NCBI GenBank assembly: GCA_003339645.1
Contig: QNUV01000021.1
Coordinates: forward strand, 1,054,001 to 1,118,000
DNA: 64,000 bases
Direction: 5' to 3'
Source of the DNA: Microbacterium arborescens
Lineage (GTDB): Bacteria > Actinomycetota > Actinomycetes > Actinomycetales > Microbacteriaceae
Positions 52,968 to 61,233 of this stretch are shown here, piece after piece (within the stretch, counting starts at the first letter, position 1; every line of letters begins with the position of its first letter). The notes under the pieces were generated by a model that saw only the letters and a list, made by a program, of their open reading frames with translations, searched no databases and was not told the DNA's origin. The position numbers and the translations under genes were made by a program.

Positions 52968-55019
52968 TCATGCGGTCGCGATGGCGTGCGCGTCGCCGAT
53001 GCTGTCCCGGACCACGCCTACCGTGTCGATCGCGAGGCCCCCGGCCGTCGCCTCCGTGTACGACAGCACCGGCAGCCCGTCGGTCTGCGACGAGATGAGG
53101 CGCCGCACGGCAGAGCGCAGCGACGGGGCGCACACGAGCACCGGCTCGGGTCCGGGGCCCGCCGCCTCCAGCGCCGCGCGCGTCGACGCGACGACCGCCT
53201 CGAGCCGGTGCGGGTCGAGCGCGATGTGCGGGCCGTCCTCGCTCGGCCGCATCGCTTCGAGCATCGACTGCTCGAGCAGCGGGTCGATCATCACGATGCG
53301 CAGCCGCCCCTGCTCGGCGAAGCGCGTCGCCACGGCGGGCCCGAGCGCGAGACGTGCGGCCTCGATCAGGGCGTCGGGTTCGGTCGTCGTCTTGGCGCGC
53401 AGCGCGAGCGCCTCGTAGATCCGGGTCAGGTCGTTGATCGGGATGCGTTCGGCGAGCAGGCCCTGCAGCACGCGCTGCACCTCGGCCAGCGATAGCAGCG
53501 CCGGTGTGAGCTCCTCGACCGCTGCGGGGCTCGACTGCCGCAGCGTCTCGGTGAGCTGGCGGACGTCCTCGCGGCTGAGAAGCCGCGCGGCGTGAGCCTG
53601 GATGACCGAGGAGAGGTGCGTGATGATGACGCTCGCGCGGTCGACGACCGTCGCTCCCGCAAGTTCCGCGCTGTGCCGCATCTCGAGCGGAACCCACTTG
53701 CCGTCGATGCCGAACACGGGGTCGGGCGACGCCCGCCCGGGCAGGGTCTCCAGCCCCGAGCCCAGGGCGAGGAGCGAGGCCCGGGGTGCGACGCCCCGGC
53801 CCGCCTCGATGCCGGCGACCCGGATGACGTAGGTCGAGGGCGGCAGCTCGATGCTGTCGCGCGTGCGGACGGGCGGAACGATGAGTCCGAGCTCGAGAGC
53901 GGTCTTGCGTCGCAGCGCCCGCACGCGTCCGAGCAGGTCGTCGGGGCCGCCGGTGACGAGGTCGACGATGTCGGGAGCGAGCAGGATCTCGAGCGCATGC
54001 ACCCGCATCCGCTCGGCCAGTTCCTCGGGGGTGTCGACGGCGCCGCGCGGATCGACGGCCGGGGCGTCCTCGGCAGCCTGCGTCTGCTCGCGTCGGCCGA
54101 CCCGCTGCGCGATGAGGAGCAGGGTGGCGCCGATGACGAGGAACGGCAGCATCGGCATGCCGGGGATGAACGACATCACGATCGCCGCGCCACCCGCGAT
54201 CGACAGGGCGTTGCGCGACTGCGTCAGCTGCGCCGCGGCGGCCGATCCCATGTCGGATTCCGCTCCCGAGCGCGTGACGATCATGCCCGTCGCGACCGCC
54301 ATGAGCAGCGCGGGGATCTGCGTGACGAGGCCGTCGCCGATCGTGAGGAGGGCGTAGGTGTTGAGGGCCTCGCCCGCCTCCATGCCCTTCGAGAGCATGC
54401 CGATCGCGACGCCGCCGACGAGGTTGATGATGATGATCACGAGGCCGGCGATCGCGTCGCCCTTGACGAACTTCGAGGCGCCGTCCATCGCGCCGTAGAA
54501 GTCCGCCTCGGCGGCGATCTCGGCGCGCCTGCGCCGCGCTTCGGCATCGCTGATGAGGCCGGCGTTGAGGTCGGCGTCGATCGCCATCTGCTTGCCGGGC
54601 ATGGCATCGAGGGTGAAGCGGGCGCCGACCTCGGCGACGCGCTCGGCGCCCTTCGTCACGACGACGAACTGGATGACGATGAGGATCAGGAAGACCACGA
54701 TGCCGATGACGAGCGATCCGCCGACGGCGATCGCGGCGAACGCGTCGATGACCTGTCCCGCGTGCGCCTCGCCCAGCACGAGCTTCGTCGAGGCGACGTT
54801 CAGGCCGAGCCGGAACAGCGTCGCCACCAGCAGCAGCGAGGGGAAGACCGCGAAATCGAGCGGCCGCTTCACGAACATCGCCGTCAGCAGGATGAGCAGA
54901 GCGAACAGGATGTTGGTGATGATGAGGACGTCGAGGATCGGCGGCGGCACCGGCACGATCAGCAGCATGATGATGCCGACGACCCCCATCGGCACCAGCG
55001 ACCTTCTCAGGATGTTCAT
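52968..55019 (-). CDS. flhA: Flagellar export gate protein FlhA
   Basis: A 683-residue export-gate subunit: eight hydrophobic helices in the first 320 residues, including the conserved PTRL-type SLLLVATLFRLGLNVASTKLVL and the FHIPEP-like cytoplasmic loop KGAERVAEVGARFTLDAMPGKQMAIDADLNAG (FHIPED domain), then the cytoplasmic domain (about 350-683). It forms the nonamer ring that receives export substrates. The ATG overlaps the flhB stop. Length is normal. Confidence 0.96.
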   Translation of the reverse strand: MNILRRSLVPMGVVGIIMLLIVPVPPPILDVLIITNILFALLILLTAMFVKRPLDFAVFPSLLLVATLFRLGLNVASTKLVLGEAHAGQVIDAFAAIAVGGSLVIGIVVFLILIVIQFVVVTKGAERVAEVGARFTLDAMPGKQMAIDADLNAGLISDAEARRRRAEIAAEADFYGAMDGASKFVKGDAIAGLVIIIINLVGGVAIGMLSKGMEAGEALNTYALLTIGDGLVTQIPALLMAVATGMIVTRSGAESDMGSAAAAQLTQSRNALSIAGGAAIVMSFIPGMPMLPFLVIGATLLLIAQRVGRREQTQAAEDAPAVDPRGAVDTPEELAERMRVHALEILLAPDIVDLVTGGPDDLLGRVRALRRKTALELGLIVPPVRTRDSIELPPSTYVIRVAGIEAGRGVAPRASLLALGSGLETLPGRASPDPVFGIDGKWVPLEMRHSAELAGATVVDRASVIITHLSSVIQAHAARLLSREDVRQLTETLRQSSPAAVEELTPALLSLAEVQRVLQGLLAERIPINDLTRIYEALALRAKTTTEPDALIEAARLALGPAVATRFAEQGRLRIVMIDPLLEQSMLEAMRPSEDGPHIALDPHRLEAVVASTRAALEAAGPGPEPVLVCAPSLRSAVRRLISSQTDGLPVLSYTEATAGGLAIDTVGVVRDSIGDAHAIATA

Positions 55020-56107
55020 CGGGGTGCCTTCCTCTCGGGAACGGTGTGGACGCCGCGTGCCGCGCCGCGGCGCTTGAGCCCGTCGACGAAGACGAGCACG
55101 CGCGCGACGGCGGTGTAGAGATCGCCGGGGATCTCCTGGCCGAGCTGGCAGGCGCCGTGCAGGGCACGGGCGAGCGGGATGTCGCGCACGAGCGGGACGC
55201 CGGCCTCGTGCGCCCGGTCGCGGATGCGTTCGGCGATGAGGCCCTGCCCCTTCGCGACGACCCGCGGCGCCGACTTGCCGGGCTCGTAGCGGAGCGCGAC
55301 GGCGATGTGCGTGGGGTTCACGAGCACGACATCCGCATCTCCGACGGCGGCGATCATGCGGTTTCGGCTCATCGCCATCTGCCGGGCGCGGCGCTGGCTG
55401 CGGATGAGCGGGTCGCCCTCGGAGTTCTTGTGCTCGTCGCGCGCTTCCTTCTTCGTGACGCGGGTGTGCTTGCGGTTGCGGCGCATGACGACGAGGACGT
55501 CGACCGCGGCCAGCAGGACGCCGACGGCGACGGCGGTGATGAGCAGCGCGGTCACGACGTTCGAGGCGATCTCGAGCAGCCGGGTGATCGGGTGGGCGCC
55601 GCTCATCGTGAGAACGGGCATGAGCCCGGCGACGACGAACCACAGGGCGAGGCCGATCGCGGCGGTCTTGAGCAGCGCCTTCGCGCCTTCCCAGAGCGCC
55701 TGCAGGCCGAACAGCCGCTTGACGCCGTTCAGCACGTTGAACTGCTCGAACCGCGCCGGAACGCCGCGCAGATGGACGCCGCCCTGGGCGACCGACCCGA
55801 CGATCGCGACGATCGCGACGGCGAGCAGTGCCGTGCCCAGGATGGCCGGGATGCCGCCGAGCGCCGACGACAGGACGGCGACGGCGTGCTCGGGGTCGGG
55901 GTTGCGGATGACGGCGGCGATCTCGACGAACTGCGCCGCCCCGGCATCCGCACCCGCCCCGATCATGGCGGGGAGGACCAGCGCGACGGTGCCGATCGCG
56001 AGCCAGGCGGACAGGTCCTGGCTGCGCGAGAGCTTGCCCTTGCGGTGGGCCTCGCGCAGCTGCCGGCGGCTGGCCTGCTCGGTGCGTTCCCCGCTGTCGC
56101 TGCTCAT
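55016..56107 (-). CDS. flhB: Flagellar export switch protein FlhB
   Basis: A 363-residue protein with the usual basic N-terminus (GERTEQASRRQLREAHRKGKLSRS), four membrane helices and a cytoplasmic domain containing the self-cleaving NPTH motif at about residues 264-267 (VLVNPTHIAVAL), which switches export from hook to filament substrates. It follows fliR by 13 bases and overlaps flhA. Confidence 0.96.
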   Translation of the reverse strand: MSSDSGERTEQASRRQLREAHRKGKLSRSQDLSAWLAIGTVALVLPAMIGAGADAGAAQFVEIAAVIRNPDPEHAVAVLSSALGGIPAILGTALLAVAIVAIVGSVAQGGVHLRGVPARFEQFNVLNGVKRLFGLQALWEGAKALLKTAAIGLALWFVVAGLMPVLTMSGAHPITRLLEIASNVVTALLITAVAVGVLLAAVDVLVVMRRNRKHTRVTKKEARDEHKNSEGDPLIRSQRRARQMAMSRNRMIAAVGDADVVLVNPTHIAVALRYEPGKSAPRVVAKGQGLIAERIRDRAHEAGVPLVRDIPLARALHGACQLGQEIPGDLYTAVARVLVFVDGLKRRGAARGVHTVPERKAPR

Positions 56108-56120
56108 GACGCGCCGCCGT

Positions 56121-56882
56121 TCATCGGGTTCCGCCGATCAGCAGGCCCGTCGCCTGGTCGGTGAGGGCCCCGACGACGGCGGGCAGGGCGAGGATGACGC
56201 TGCCGGCGAGGAGGAACGTCAGGATGATCTTCAGCGGGAAGCCGAGCGCGAACGCGTTGAGGGCGGGGGCGACGCGGCTGACGAGCCCGAGCGCGATGTC
56301 GGCGAGGAAGAGGACGAGCAGCAGGGGACCGGCGATCTGCAGCGCGGCGACGAGCAGCTGCGACGCGGTGTCGACCAGCAGCTCGACCGGGCGGGCGAGG
56401 TCGAGCACCCCGTCGACGGGGATCGCCGTGAAGCTCCGGGCGAGCCCCGCGAGGATGAGCTGGTAGCCGTTGCTCGCGAAGAGCAGGGCGAGGGCGATCA
56501 TCTGGAACAGGCGCGTGAACTGGGCGCCGTTGACGTTCATCTGCGGATCGAAGGCCTGCGCGAGCTGGAAGCCGCCGAAGACGTCGATCAGGCCGCCGGC
56601 CGACTGCACGACCGCGAAGCACGTCATCACGAGGAACCCGAGCAGCGCCCCCGTGACGACCTGAGCGGTCAGGGCGAGGAAGAACGCGCCGGTGTCGAGG
56701 CTCTGGTAGCCCGGCGCCACCGTGCCGCTGAGGGCGAGGGCGACGCCGATCGCGACCATCGCCTTGATGCGGGCGGGGAAGGCGCCGTACGAGAACGGCG
56801 GGGCCGTGAAGACGAAGGCGGTCGTGCGGACCGCGGCCAGTCCCGTGGCCTCGATCCAGGCGAAGTCGAGCAGCAGCTGCAT
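56121..56882 (-). CDS. fliR: Flagellar export gate protein FliR
   Basis: A 253-residue membrane protein with about six hydrophobic segments, opening MQLLLDFAWIEATGLAAVRTTAFVFTAPPFS and showing the FliR-type GLAPALNAFALGFPLKI-like stretch (VAPALNAFALGFPLKIILTF). It forms the export pore with FliP and FliQ. It starts one base after the fliQ stop. Confidence 0.94.
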   Translation of the reverse strand: MQLLLDFAWIEATGLAAVRTTAFVFTAPPFSYGAFPARIKAMVAIGVALALSGTVAPGYQSLDTGAFFLALTAQVVTGALLGFLVMTCFAVVQSAGGLIDVFGGFQLAQAFDPQMNVNGAQFTRLFQMIALALLFASNGYQLILAGLARSFTAIPVDGVLDLARPVELLVDTASQLLVAALQIAGPLLLVLFLADIALGLVSRVAPALNAFALGFPLKIILTFLLAGSVILALPAVVGALTDQATGLLIGGTR

Positions 56883-56883
56883 C

Positions 56884-57159
56884 TCAGCCGCCCGAGAGCA
56901 GGTGCGGGATGCGGTCGAACATGGTGTGGGTGAAGGCGATCGCCTCCGCGATCATCCAGTGCCCGCACACGACGAGGGCGATCGCGACGGCGACGGCCTT
57001 CGGCACGAACGAGAGCGTGACCTCCTGGATCTGCGTGATCGATTGCAGGAGCGAGATGGCGAAGCCGACCACGAGTGCCGTGATCAGCAGCGGGGCGGCC
57101 AGCTTCGCGGCGAGCACGACGCCCTCCATGCCGATGTCGAGGACCGCTTCAGGGTTCAC
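56884..57159 (-). CDS. fliQ: Flagellar export gate protein FliQ
   Basis: A 91-residue protein with two hydrophobic helices linked by LLQSITQIQEVTLSFVPKA, the conserved FliQ turn. GTG start. It sits between fliP and fliR in the canonical order and packs around FliP/FliR in the export gate. Confidence 0.95.
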   Translation of the reverse strand: MNPEAVLDIGMEGVVLAAKLAAPLLITALVVGFAISLLQSITQIQEVTLSFVPKAVAVAIALVVCGHWMIAEAIAFTHTMFDRIPHLLSGG

Positions 57160-57171
57160 GCGTGCCCCCGG

Positions 57172-57906
57172 TCATCCGCCCGCTCCGTAGCTCTCCATGA
57201 GGGTGCGGAGGATGAGCCCCCACCCGTCGACGAGCACGAACAGCAGGATCTTGAAGGGCAGCGAGATCATCACCGGCGGGAGCATCATCATGCCCATCGA
57301 CATCAGCGCCGCCGCGACGACGAGGTCGATCACGAGGAACGGCACGAAGATGACAAAGCCGATGATGAATGCCGCGCGCAGTTCGGAGATCATGAACGCG
57401 GGAATGAGGGTGATCATGGGGACGCTCGCCGGATCCTGGGGATTCTCGGCCCCCGCGAACCGGGTCATCAGCGCGAGGTCCTCTTCGCGCGTGAACGACA
57501 GCATCCAGGTGCGCAACGGGTCGGCACCGACGCCGACCGCGTCGGTGAACGTCAGGGAGCCGTCGATGTAGGGCTGAACGGCGACCGTGTTGATCTCGGT
57601 CAGCACCGGCCACATCACGAACAGGGTCAGGAACAGGGCGAGGCCCGCGAGCACCTGGTTGGGCGGGATCGTGGGCAGGGAGAGCGCGTTCCGGGTCATC
57701 GCCAGCACGACGAAGATCTTCGTGAACGACGACATCATCAGCAGCAGCGCCGGGGCGACCGACAGCAGAGTGATGCCGATGAGCGTCAGTACCGACGACG
57801 AGGGCGTGCCGTCGATGCCGTTGATGTCGACCGAGATGCCGCCGTTCGGCGGGGGTGTCGAGGCGGCGACGAGCACGAGCGCGCCGAGCGCGCCGCCGGA
57901 GATCAC
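57172..57906 (-). CDS. fliP: Flagellar export gate protein FliP
   Basis: A 244-residue protein with an N-terminal hydrophobic signal (VISGGALGALVLVAAS), then the FliP signatures SSFTKIFVVLAMTRNALSLPTIPPNQVLAGLALFLT and LIPAFMISELRAAFIIGF...MMMLPPVMISLPFKILLFVLVDGW. GTG start at 57906 overlaps the fliO stop (GTGA). It forms the helical core of the export gate. Confidence 0.95.
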   Translation of the reverse strand: MISGGALGALVLVAASTPPPNGGISVDINGIDGTPSSSVLTLIGITLLSVAPALLLMMSSFTKIFVVLAMTRNALSLPTIPPNQVLAGLALFLTLFVMWPVLTEINTVAVQPYIDGSLTFTDAVGVGADPLRTWMLSFTREEDLALMTRFAGAENPQDPASVPMITLIPAFMISELRAAFIIGFVIFVPFLVIDLVVAAALMSMGMMMLPPVMISLPFKILLFVLVDGWGLILRTLMESYGAGG

Positions 57907-58376
57907 GCGCCCAGGGCCCGGCGCAGCACCTGTGCGGCATCGCGCGCGGTCATGGTCGCCGGGCGGGTGGTGCGGGCGGTGCGTGCAGTGCGTTCGGCGC
58001 GGGCCTGCGCGCGGAGCAGGGGCACGGGCGGTGCGAGAGGCTCGTCGGCCGCGACATCCCGGAGAGCCGGTCGGCCCGCGCCGTCGCCGTGTGCAGCATC
58101 CGCCGTCGCGGGGTGCCCCGTCGTGGTGTCGGGCGTCGGGTCGATCCGGTCGAGCATCGACACCCCGCCCTCGGTGATGCCGAGCACGTAACGGGCCCCG
58201 TCGATCTCGACCACGGCGACCTGGGCCTTCGGCCCGATGCCGCGCTTGGCGACGACGGTGATGTCGGCGACGGCATCCGAGCGCGCCGGTCTGGGGCCGC
58301 GCGCACGGCTCGTGCGCGACCCCGCGGCGCTGCCGCGCGAGAAGCGACGCTGCAGCACCCACACGATCGCCAGCAC
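57903..58376 (-). CDS. fliO: Flagellar biosynthetic protein FliO
   Basis: A short FliO: a single membrane helix then a cytoplasmic tail, with RGIGPKAQVAVVEIDGARYVLGITEGGVSML as the recognisable FliO domain. The coordinates use the first standard start, GTG 58376, but this truncates the membrane helix. The frame is open upstream and continues DDLLLALRVVVSLGVVL, the usual FliO helix, to an ATC at 58424 that has GGAGG six bases upstream and overlaps the fliN stop. Real initiation is therefore probably at ATC 58424, giving about 173 residues. Confidence 0.82.
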   Translation of the reverse strand: MLAIVWVLQRRFSRGSAAGSRTSRARGPRPARSDAVADITVVAKRGIGPKAQVAVVEIDGARYVLGITEGGVSMLDRIDPTPDTTTGHPATADAAHGDGAGRPALRDVAADEPLAPPVPLLRAQARAERTARTARTTRPATMTARDAAQVLRRALGA

Positions 58377-58425
58377 GACGCCGAGGGAGACGACGACGCG
58401 CAGCGCGAGCAGCAGATCGTCGATG

Positions 58426-59076
58426 TCAGGCCTCCGCGTTCTCGATGATGCGCGTGATACGAACCGCGTAGTCCTGGTCGACGACGACGATCTCGCCGTG
58501 GGCGATGAGCCGTCCGTTGAGCTTCACGTCGGCGGGGGCGCCGGCTGAGCGGTCGAGCTCGATGATGCGGCCCGGCTCGAGGTCGAGCACGTCGCGGACG
58601 GTCATGCGCGTGCGGCCGACCTCGACGGTCAGCTCCATCTCGACGCCCGCGATGCGCTGCAGGCGGCGCGGCGAGGCGGCGGCGGGATGCGACACGCGGA
58701 CCGCGAGACGCCCGATGACCCGGGCATCCTCGTCGACGAGGTCGAACACCTGCGCGGCGGGGTGGGCGAACAGCGACGAGGCGTCGCCGATGCTCGCCTC
58801 GCCGAGCACGCTCGGCCCGAACGCCGTCGCCGCGGCGTCGAGCGCGTCTCGGAGTCGTTCGGACAGCGGCAGGCCGGCGTCCGCGCCGACGAGAGCCGAC
58901 TCGTCGAGCACCACGACCGCGAGGGCCGCGCTCGTGTCGCCGACCGACGAGACGATGACCGCGTCGCCGGTCTCGCCCGCGCTCGTCCCGGGGCGGGCGG
59001 TGATGCGCGACGCGGTCGGCAGGCGGTCGGCGAACGCCGCCGCGGCTGCGGCCTCGTGGGTGGTGGTGCTGGTCAT
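58426..59076 (-). CDS. fliN: Flagellar motor switch protein FliN
   Basis: A 216-residue switch protein. The C-terminal SpoA domain is clear: GVEMELTVEVGRTRMTVRDVLDLEPGRIIELDRSAGAPADVKLNGRLIAHGEIVVVDQDYAVRIT. The N-terminal 130 residues form a CheC-like domain, so this is the long FliN/FliY-like type without clear CheC phosphatase motifs. The ATG overlaps the fliM stop (ATGA). It builds the C ring with FliM. Confidence 0.92.
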   Translation of the reverse strand: MTSTTTHEAAAAAAFADRLPTASRITARPGTSAGETGDAVIVSSVGDTSAALAVVVLDESALVGADAGLPLSERLRDALDAAATAFGPSVLGEASIGDASSLFAHPAAQVFDLVDEDARVIGRLAVRVSHPAAASPRRLQRIAGVEMELTVEVGRTRMTVRDVLDLEPGRIIELDRSAGAPADVKLNGRLIAHGEIVVVDQDYAVRITRIIENAEA

Positions 59077-60002
59077 GGCGACTCCTCTGACAGCGCGGGG
59101 GAGAGATCGGATGCCGTCACGACGCACGCGAGGCGTGCGCCGTGCGACCCCACGGCGGCGGATGCGACGACGTGCTCGTCGACGGCGAGATCGAGGGGAC
59201 GGTCGGCGGCGTGCGCGAGCGAGATGACGTCGCCGACGGCGAGGTCGAGCACTTCGGCGGGGCGGACGGCGCGCGGTGCGAGTCGCAGCGTCACCTCGAC
59301 GGGGGTCTGCTCGATGTGCCGGCGGACGAGACCCGGGTCGTTCGTGGCGCGCGGCGCCGAGGCGCTGTCGGACAGGCGCTCGAGCAGCGTCGCGGCGGGG
59401 AGGGCGATCGTCGCCGTCTCGGTGCGGTCGGCCAGGCGCATCGAGAACCGGGCCACGACGACGAGGTCCTGGCCGCCGACGACCTGGGCGAAGGCCGCGT
59501 TGTACTGCACCGCGCCGACGCTCAGCTCGCGAGGCAGGAGGGATCCGAGGGCGGTGCGGAGGTGGCCGAGGGTCTCGTCCATGAGCGACCGGATGAGCGC
59601 CTGCTCGATCGCCGTGAGGGCGCGGGCCTCGGGTCGCTGCGAGCCGTCCCCGCCGAGCATCTTCACGATCCACGACAGTGCCGACGGCAGCGGGAACTCG
59701 ATGACCGCGCGATCGTCCGAGCTCGCGTCGGAGCACAGCACGAGCGTCGTCGTCGGCGGGACCGTGGCGACGTACTCGTCGTAGGTCTCGAGGCTCACGC
59801 GTTCGAGGGCGATGTGCGCTCGCACCCGCGCCTTCGCGGCGAGGAGCATCGCCCACTGGCGCGCGAAGGCGTCGAAGGCCCCCGCCAGGGCGCGCGTGTG
59901 CTCGCGGGACAGCGCCGCGGGTCGCCCGAAGTCGTAGCGTTCCGGGGCCGCGGTTGCGGCATCCTCGGTTCGCACGCTCGGGGCGGTCGGCACGGTCTGC
60001 AC
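59073..60002 (-). CDS. fliM: Flagellar motor switch protein FliM
   Basis: A 309-residue protein: the FliM core begins YDFGRPAALSREHTRALAGAFDAFARQW, middle domain about residues 60-215, C-terminal SpoA domain about 225-305. The N-terminal CheY-binding EIDALL-type motif of proteobacterial FliM is absent; only a 24-residue Ala/Pro-rich leader precedes the core. GTG start at 60002 lacks a good ribosome site. A 420-base gap with repeats separates it from motB. Confidence 0.9.
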   Translation of the reverse strand: MQTVPTAPSVRTEDAATAAPERYDFGRPAALSREHTRALAGAFDAFARQWAMLLAAKARVRAHIALERVSLETYDEYVATVPPTTTLVLCSDASSDDRAVIEFPLPSALSWIVKMLGGDGSQRPEARALTAIEQALIRSLMDETLGHLRTALGSLLPRELSVGAVQYNAAFAQVVGGQDLVVVARFSMRLADRTETATIALPAATLLERLSDSASAPRATNDPGLVRRHIEQTPVEVTLRLAPRAVRPAEVLDLAVGDVISLAHAADRPLDLAVDEHVVASAAVGSHGARLACVVTASDLSPALSEESP

Positions 60003-60052
60003 GGCGGGGACTATCGGTCGCGTCGCGCGTCTGGTTAGCCCCGCGCTTCGCT

Positions 60053-60088
60053 GGGTGGGGGTGGGGATGGGTTTGGGTTAGGGGTGGG
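60053..60088 (+). other. G-quadruplex-forming G-tract cluster
   Basis: Seven consecutive runs of three to five G separated by loops of one to three bases on the plus strand, between fliM and the tandem hairpin array. This is a very strong quadruplex signature by sequence rule. The flagellar transcript runs on the other strand, so the G-rich strand is the template. Confidence 0.75.
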
Positions 60089-60106
60089 CGCGGGCTCTGG
60101 GTTGGG

Positions 60107-60403
60107 TTGGCAGCTTGTGCCCAGTCAGAGTTCGGGATGTGGCAAGTTCTGCCAAGTGAGACCTTGAGGCACCGCGGGTTGGCTCGGGTTGGCAGTCTGC
60201 GCCCAGTCGGGGCTGGGGATGGGGCGAGCTCTGCCAGGTGAGGCCTGGGGTGGACGCGGGCTCTGGGTTGGGTTGGCAGTCTGCGCCCAGTCAGAGTTCG
60301 GGATGGGGCAAGTTCTGCCAAGTGAGACCCTGAGGCACCGCGGGTTGGGTCGGGTTGGCAGTCTGCGCCCACTCAGCCCGAGCGAGGGGACGCGTTCTGC
60401 CAG
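60107..60403 (+). repeat. Tandem hairpin repeat array, four units
   Basis: Four units with cores of exactly 49 bases at 60107-60155, 60189-60237, 60273-60321 and 60355-60403 (periods 82, 84, 82). Each core starts TTGGCAG and ends CTGCCAA or CTGCCAG, with CTGCGCCCA and a GGGGCAAG-like segment inside, so each can fold on itself. Units 1 and 3 are nearly identical, as are the spacers after units 1 and 3 (GTGAGACC...GAGGCACCGCGGGTTGG). With the G-rich tract it fills the 421-base gene-free stretch 60003-60423 inside the motor operon. Confidence 0.9.
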
Positions 60404-60423
60404 GTGAAGGTCGTGCCGGGGAG

Positions 60424-61233
60424 TCAGCCGTCGTCGGCGGCGAGCGCGGGGAGCTCGCCTCGCACCTGGGCGTCGGCGTCCGAGAGCACAACGATGTCGA
60501 CGCGGCGGTTCTGCGCGAGGGCCTCGGCGCTCGATCCCTCGGCGAGCGGTCGCGACGAGCCGAACCCCACGGAGCTGATGCGCTCGCGCGCGACCCCGCG
60601 TGCATCGACGAGGTAGCCGAGCACGCCGTTGGCCCGCGCGGTGGAGAGCTCCCAGTTGTCGGCGAAGGGCGCGATGGCGGGGCGGGCGTCGGCGTGGCCC
60701 TCGACCGAGATGAGGTGCGCGTCGGCGGCGAGCACGGCTCCCGCGGCGTCGAGCACGGCCCGGGCGCGGTCGCTCAGGTCGGTGCTGTTGGTGTCGAAGA
60801 ACGTCTCGGCGCTGACGAGACCGATCGTGAGGCCCCGGTCGTCGATCGTGAAGGTCGCGGCGTCGCCCAGGCCCTGCTCGGCGAGAGCGCCCTCGAGGCG
60901 TGAGCGCAGGTCGTCGAGCGAGCTGTACTCCTGCTCGGCCGGAGTCGGAGCGGTCGGCGTCTCGACGAACCCCTCGCCCTCCTCCTCGACCAGCTCGGGT
61001 GGTACGACGACGCCCTCCGAGACGTCGCGGGTGTCGGAGATCTCCGAACCGAACCCGGTCGCGAGCGAGGCGCGCAGCTGCTCGAACTTCTCCTGGTCGA
61101 CGTTGGACATCGCGAACATGACGATGAACATGCACATCATCACCGTGATCATGTCGAGGTACGACGCCATCCAGCGCTCGTCGGGGCCCTCGTGCGAGGA
61201 CTCCATGACGCGGCGGCGACGCGGCGCGCTCAT
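60424..61233 (-). CDS. motB: Flagellar motor stator protein MotB
   Basis: A 269-residue stator: basic N-terminus (SAPRRRRVM), one membrane helix SYLDMITVMMCMFIVMFAMSNV with the ion-binding Asp near its start, a linker, and the C-terminal OmpA-like peptidoglycan-binding domain (about 145-260) with ISVEGHADARPAIAPFADNWELSTARANGVLGYLV. The ATG overlaps the motA stop (ATGA). It anchors the stator to the cell wall. Ion type is not resolved. Confidence 0.95.
   Translation of the reverse strand: MSAPRRRRVMESSHEGPDERWMASYLDMITVMMCMFIVMFAMSNVDQEKFEQLRASLATGFGSEISDTRDVSEGVVVPPELVEEEGEGFVETPTAPTPAEQEYSSLDDLRSRLEGALAEQGLGDAATFTIDDRGLTIGLVSAETFFDTNSTDLSDRARAVLDAAGAVLAADAHLISVEGHADARPAIAPFADNWELSTARANGVLGYLVDARGVARERISSVGFGSSRPLAEGSSAEALAQNRRVDIVVLSDADAQVRGELPALAADDG

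Noticed and set aside
60107-60403. CRISPR array
   Set aside because: The repeated part is a 49-base self-folding core, and the segments between cores are themselves repeated rather than unique spacers; no cas genes are in the window.
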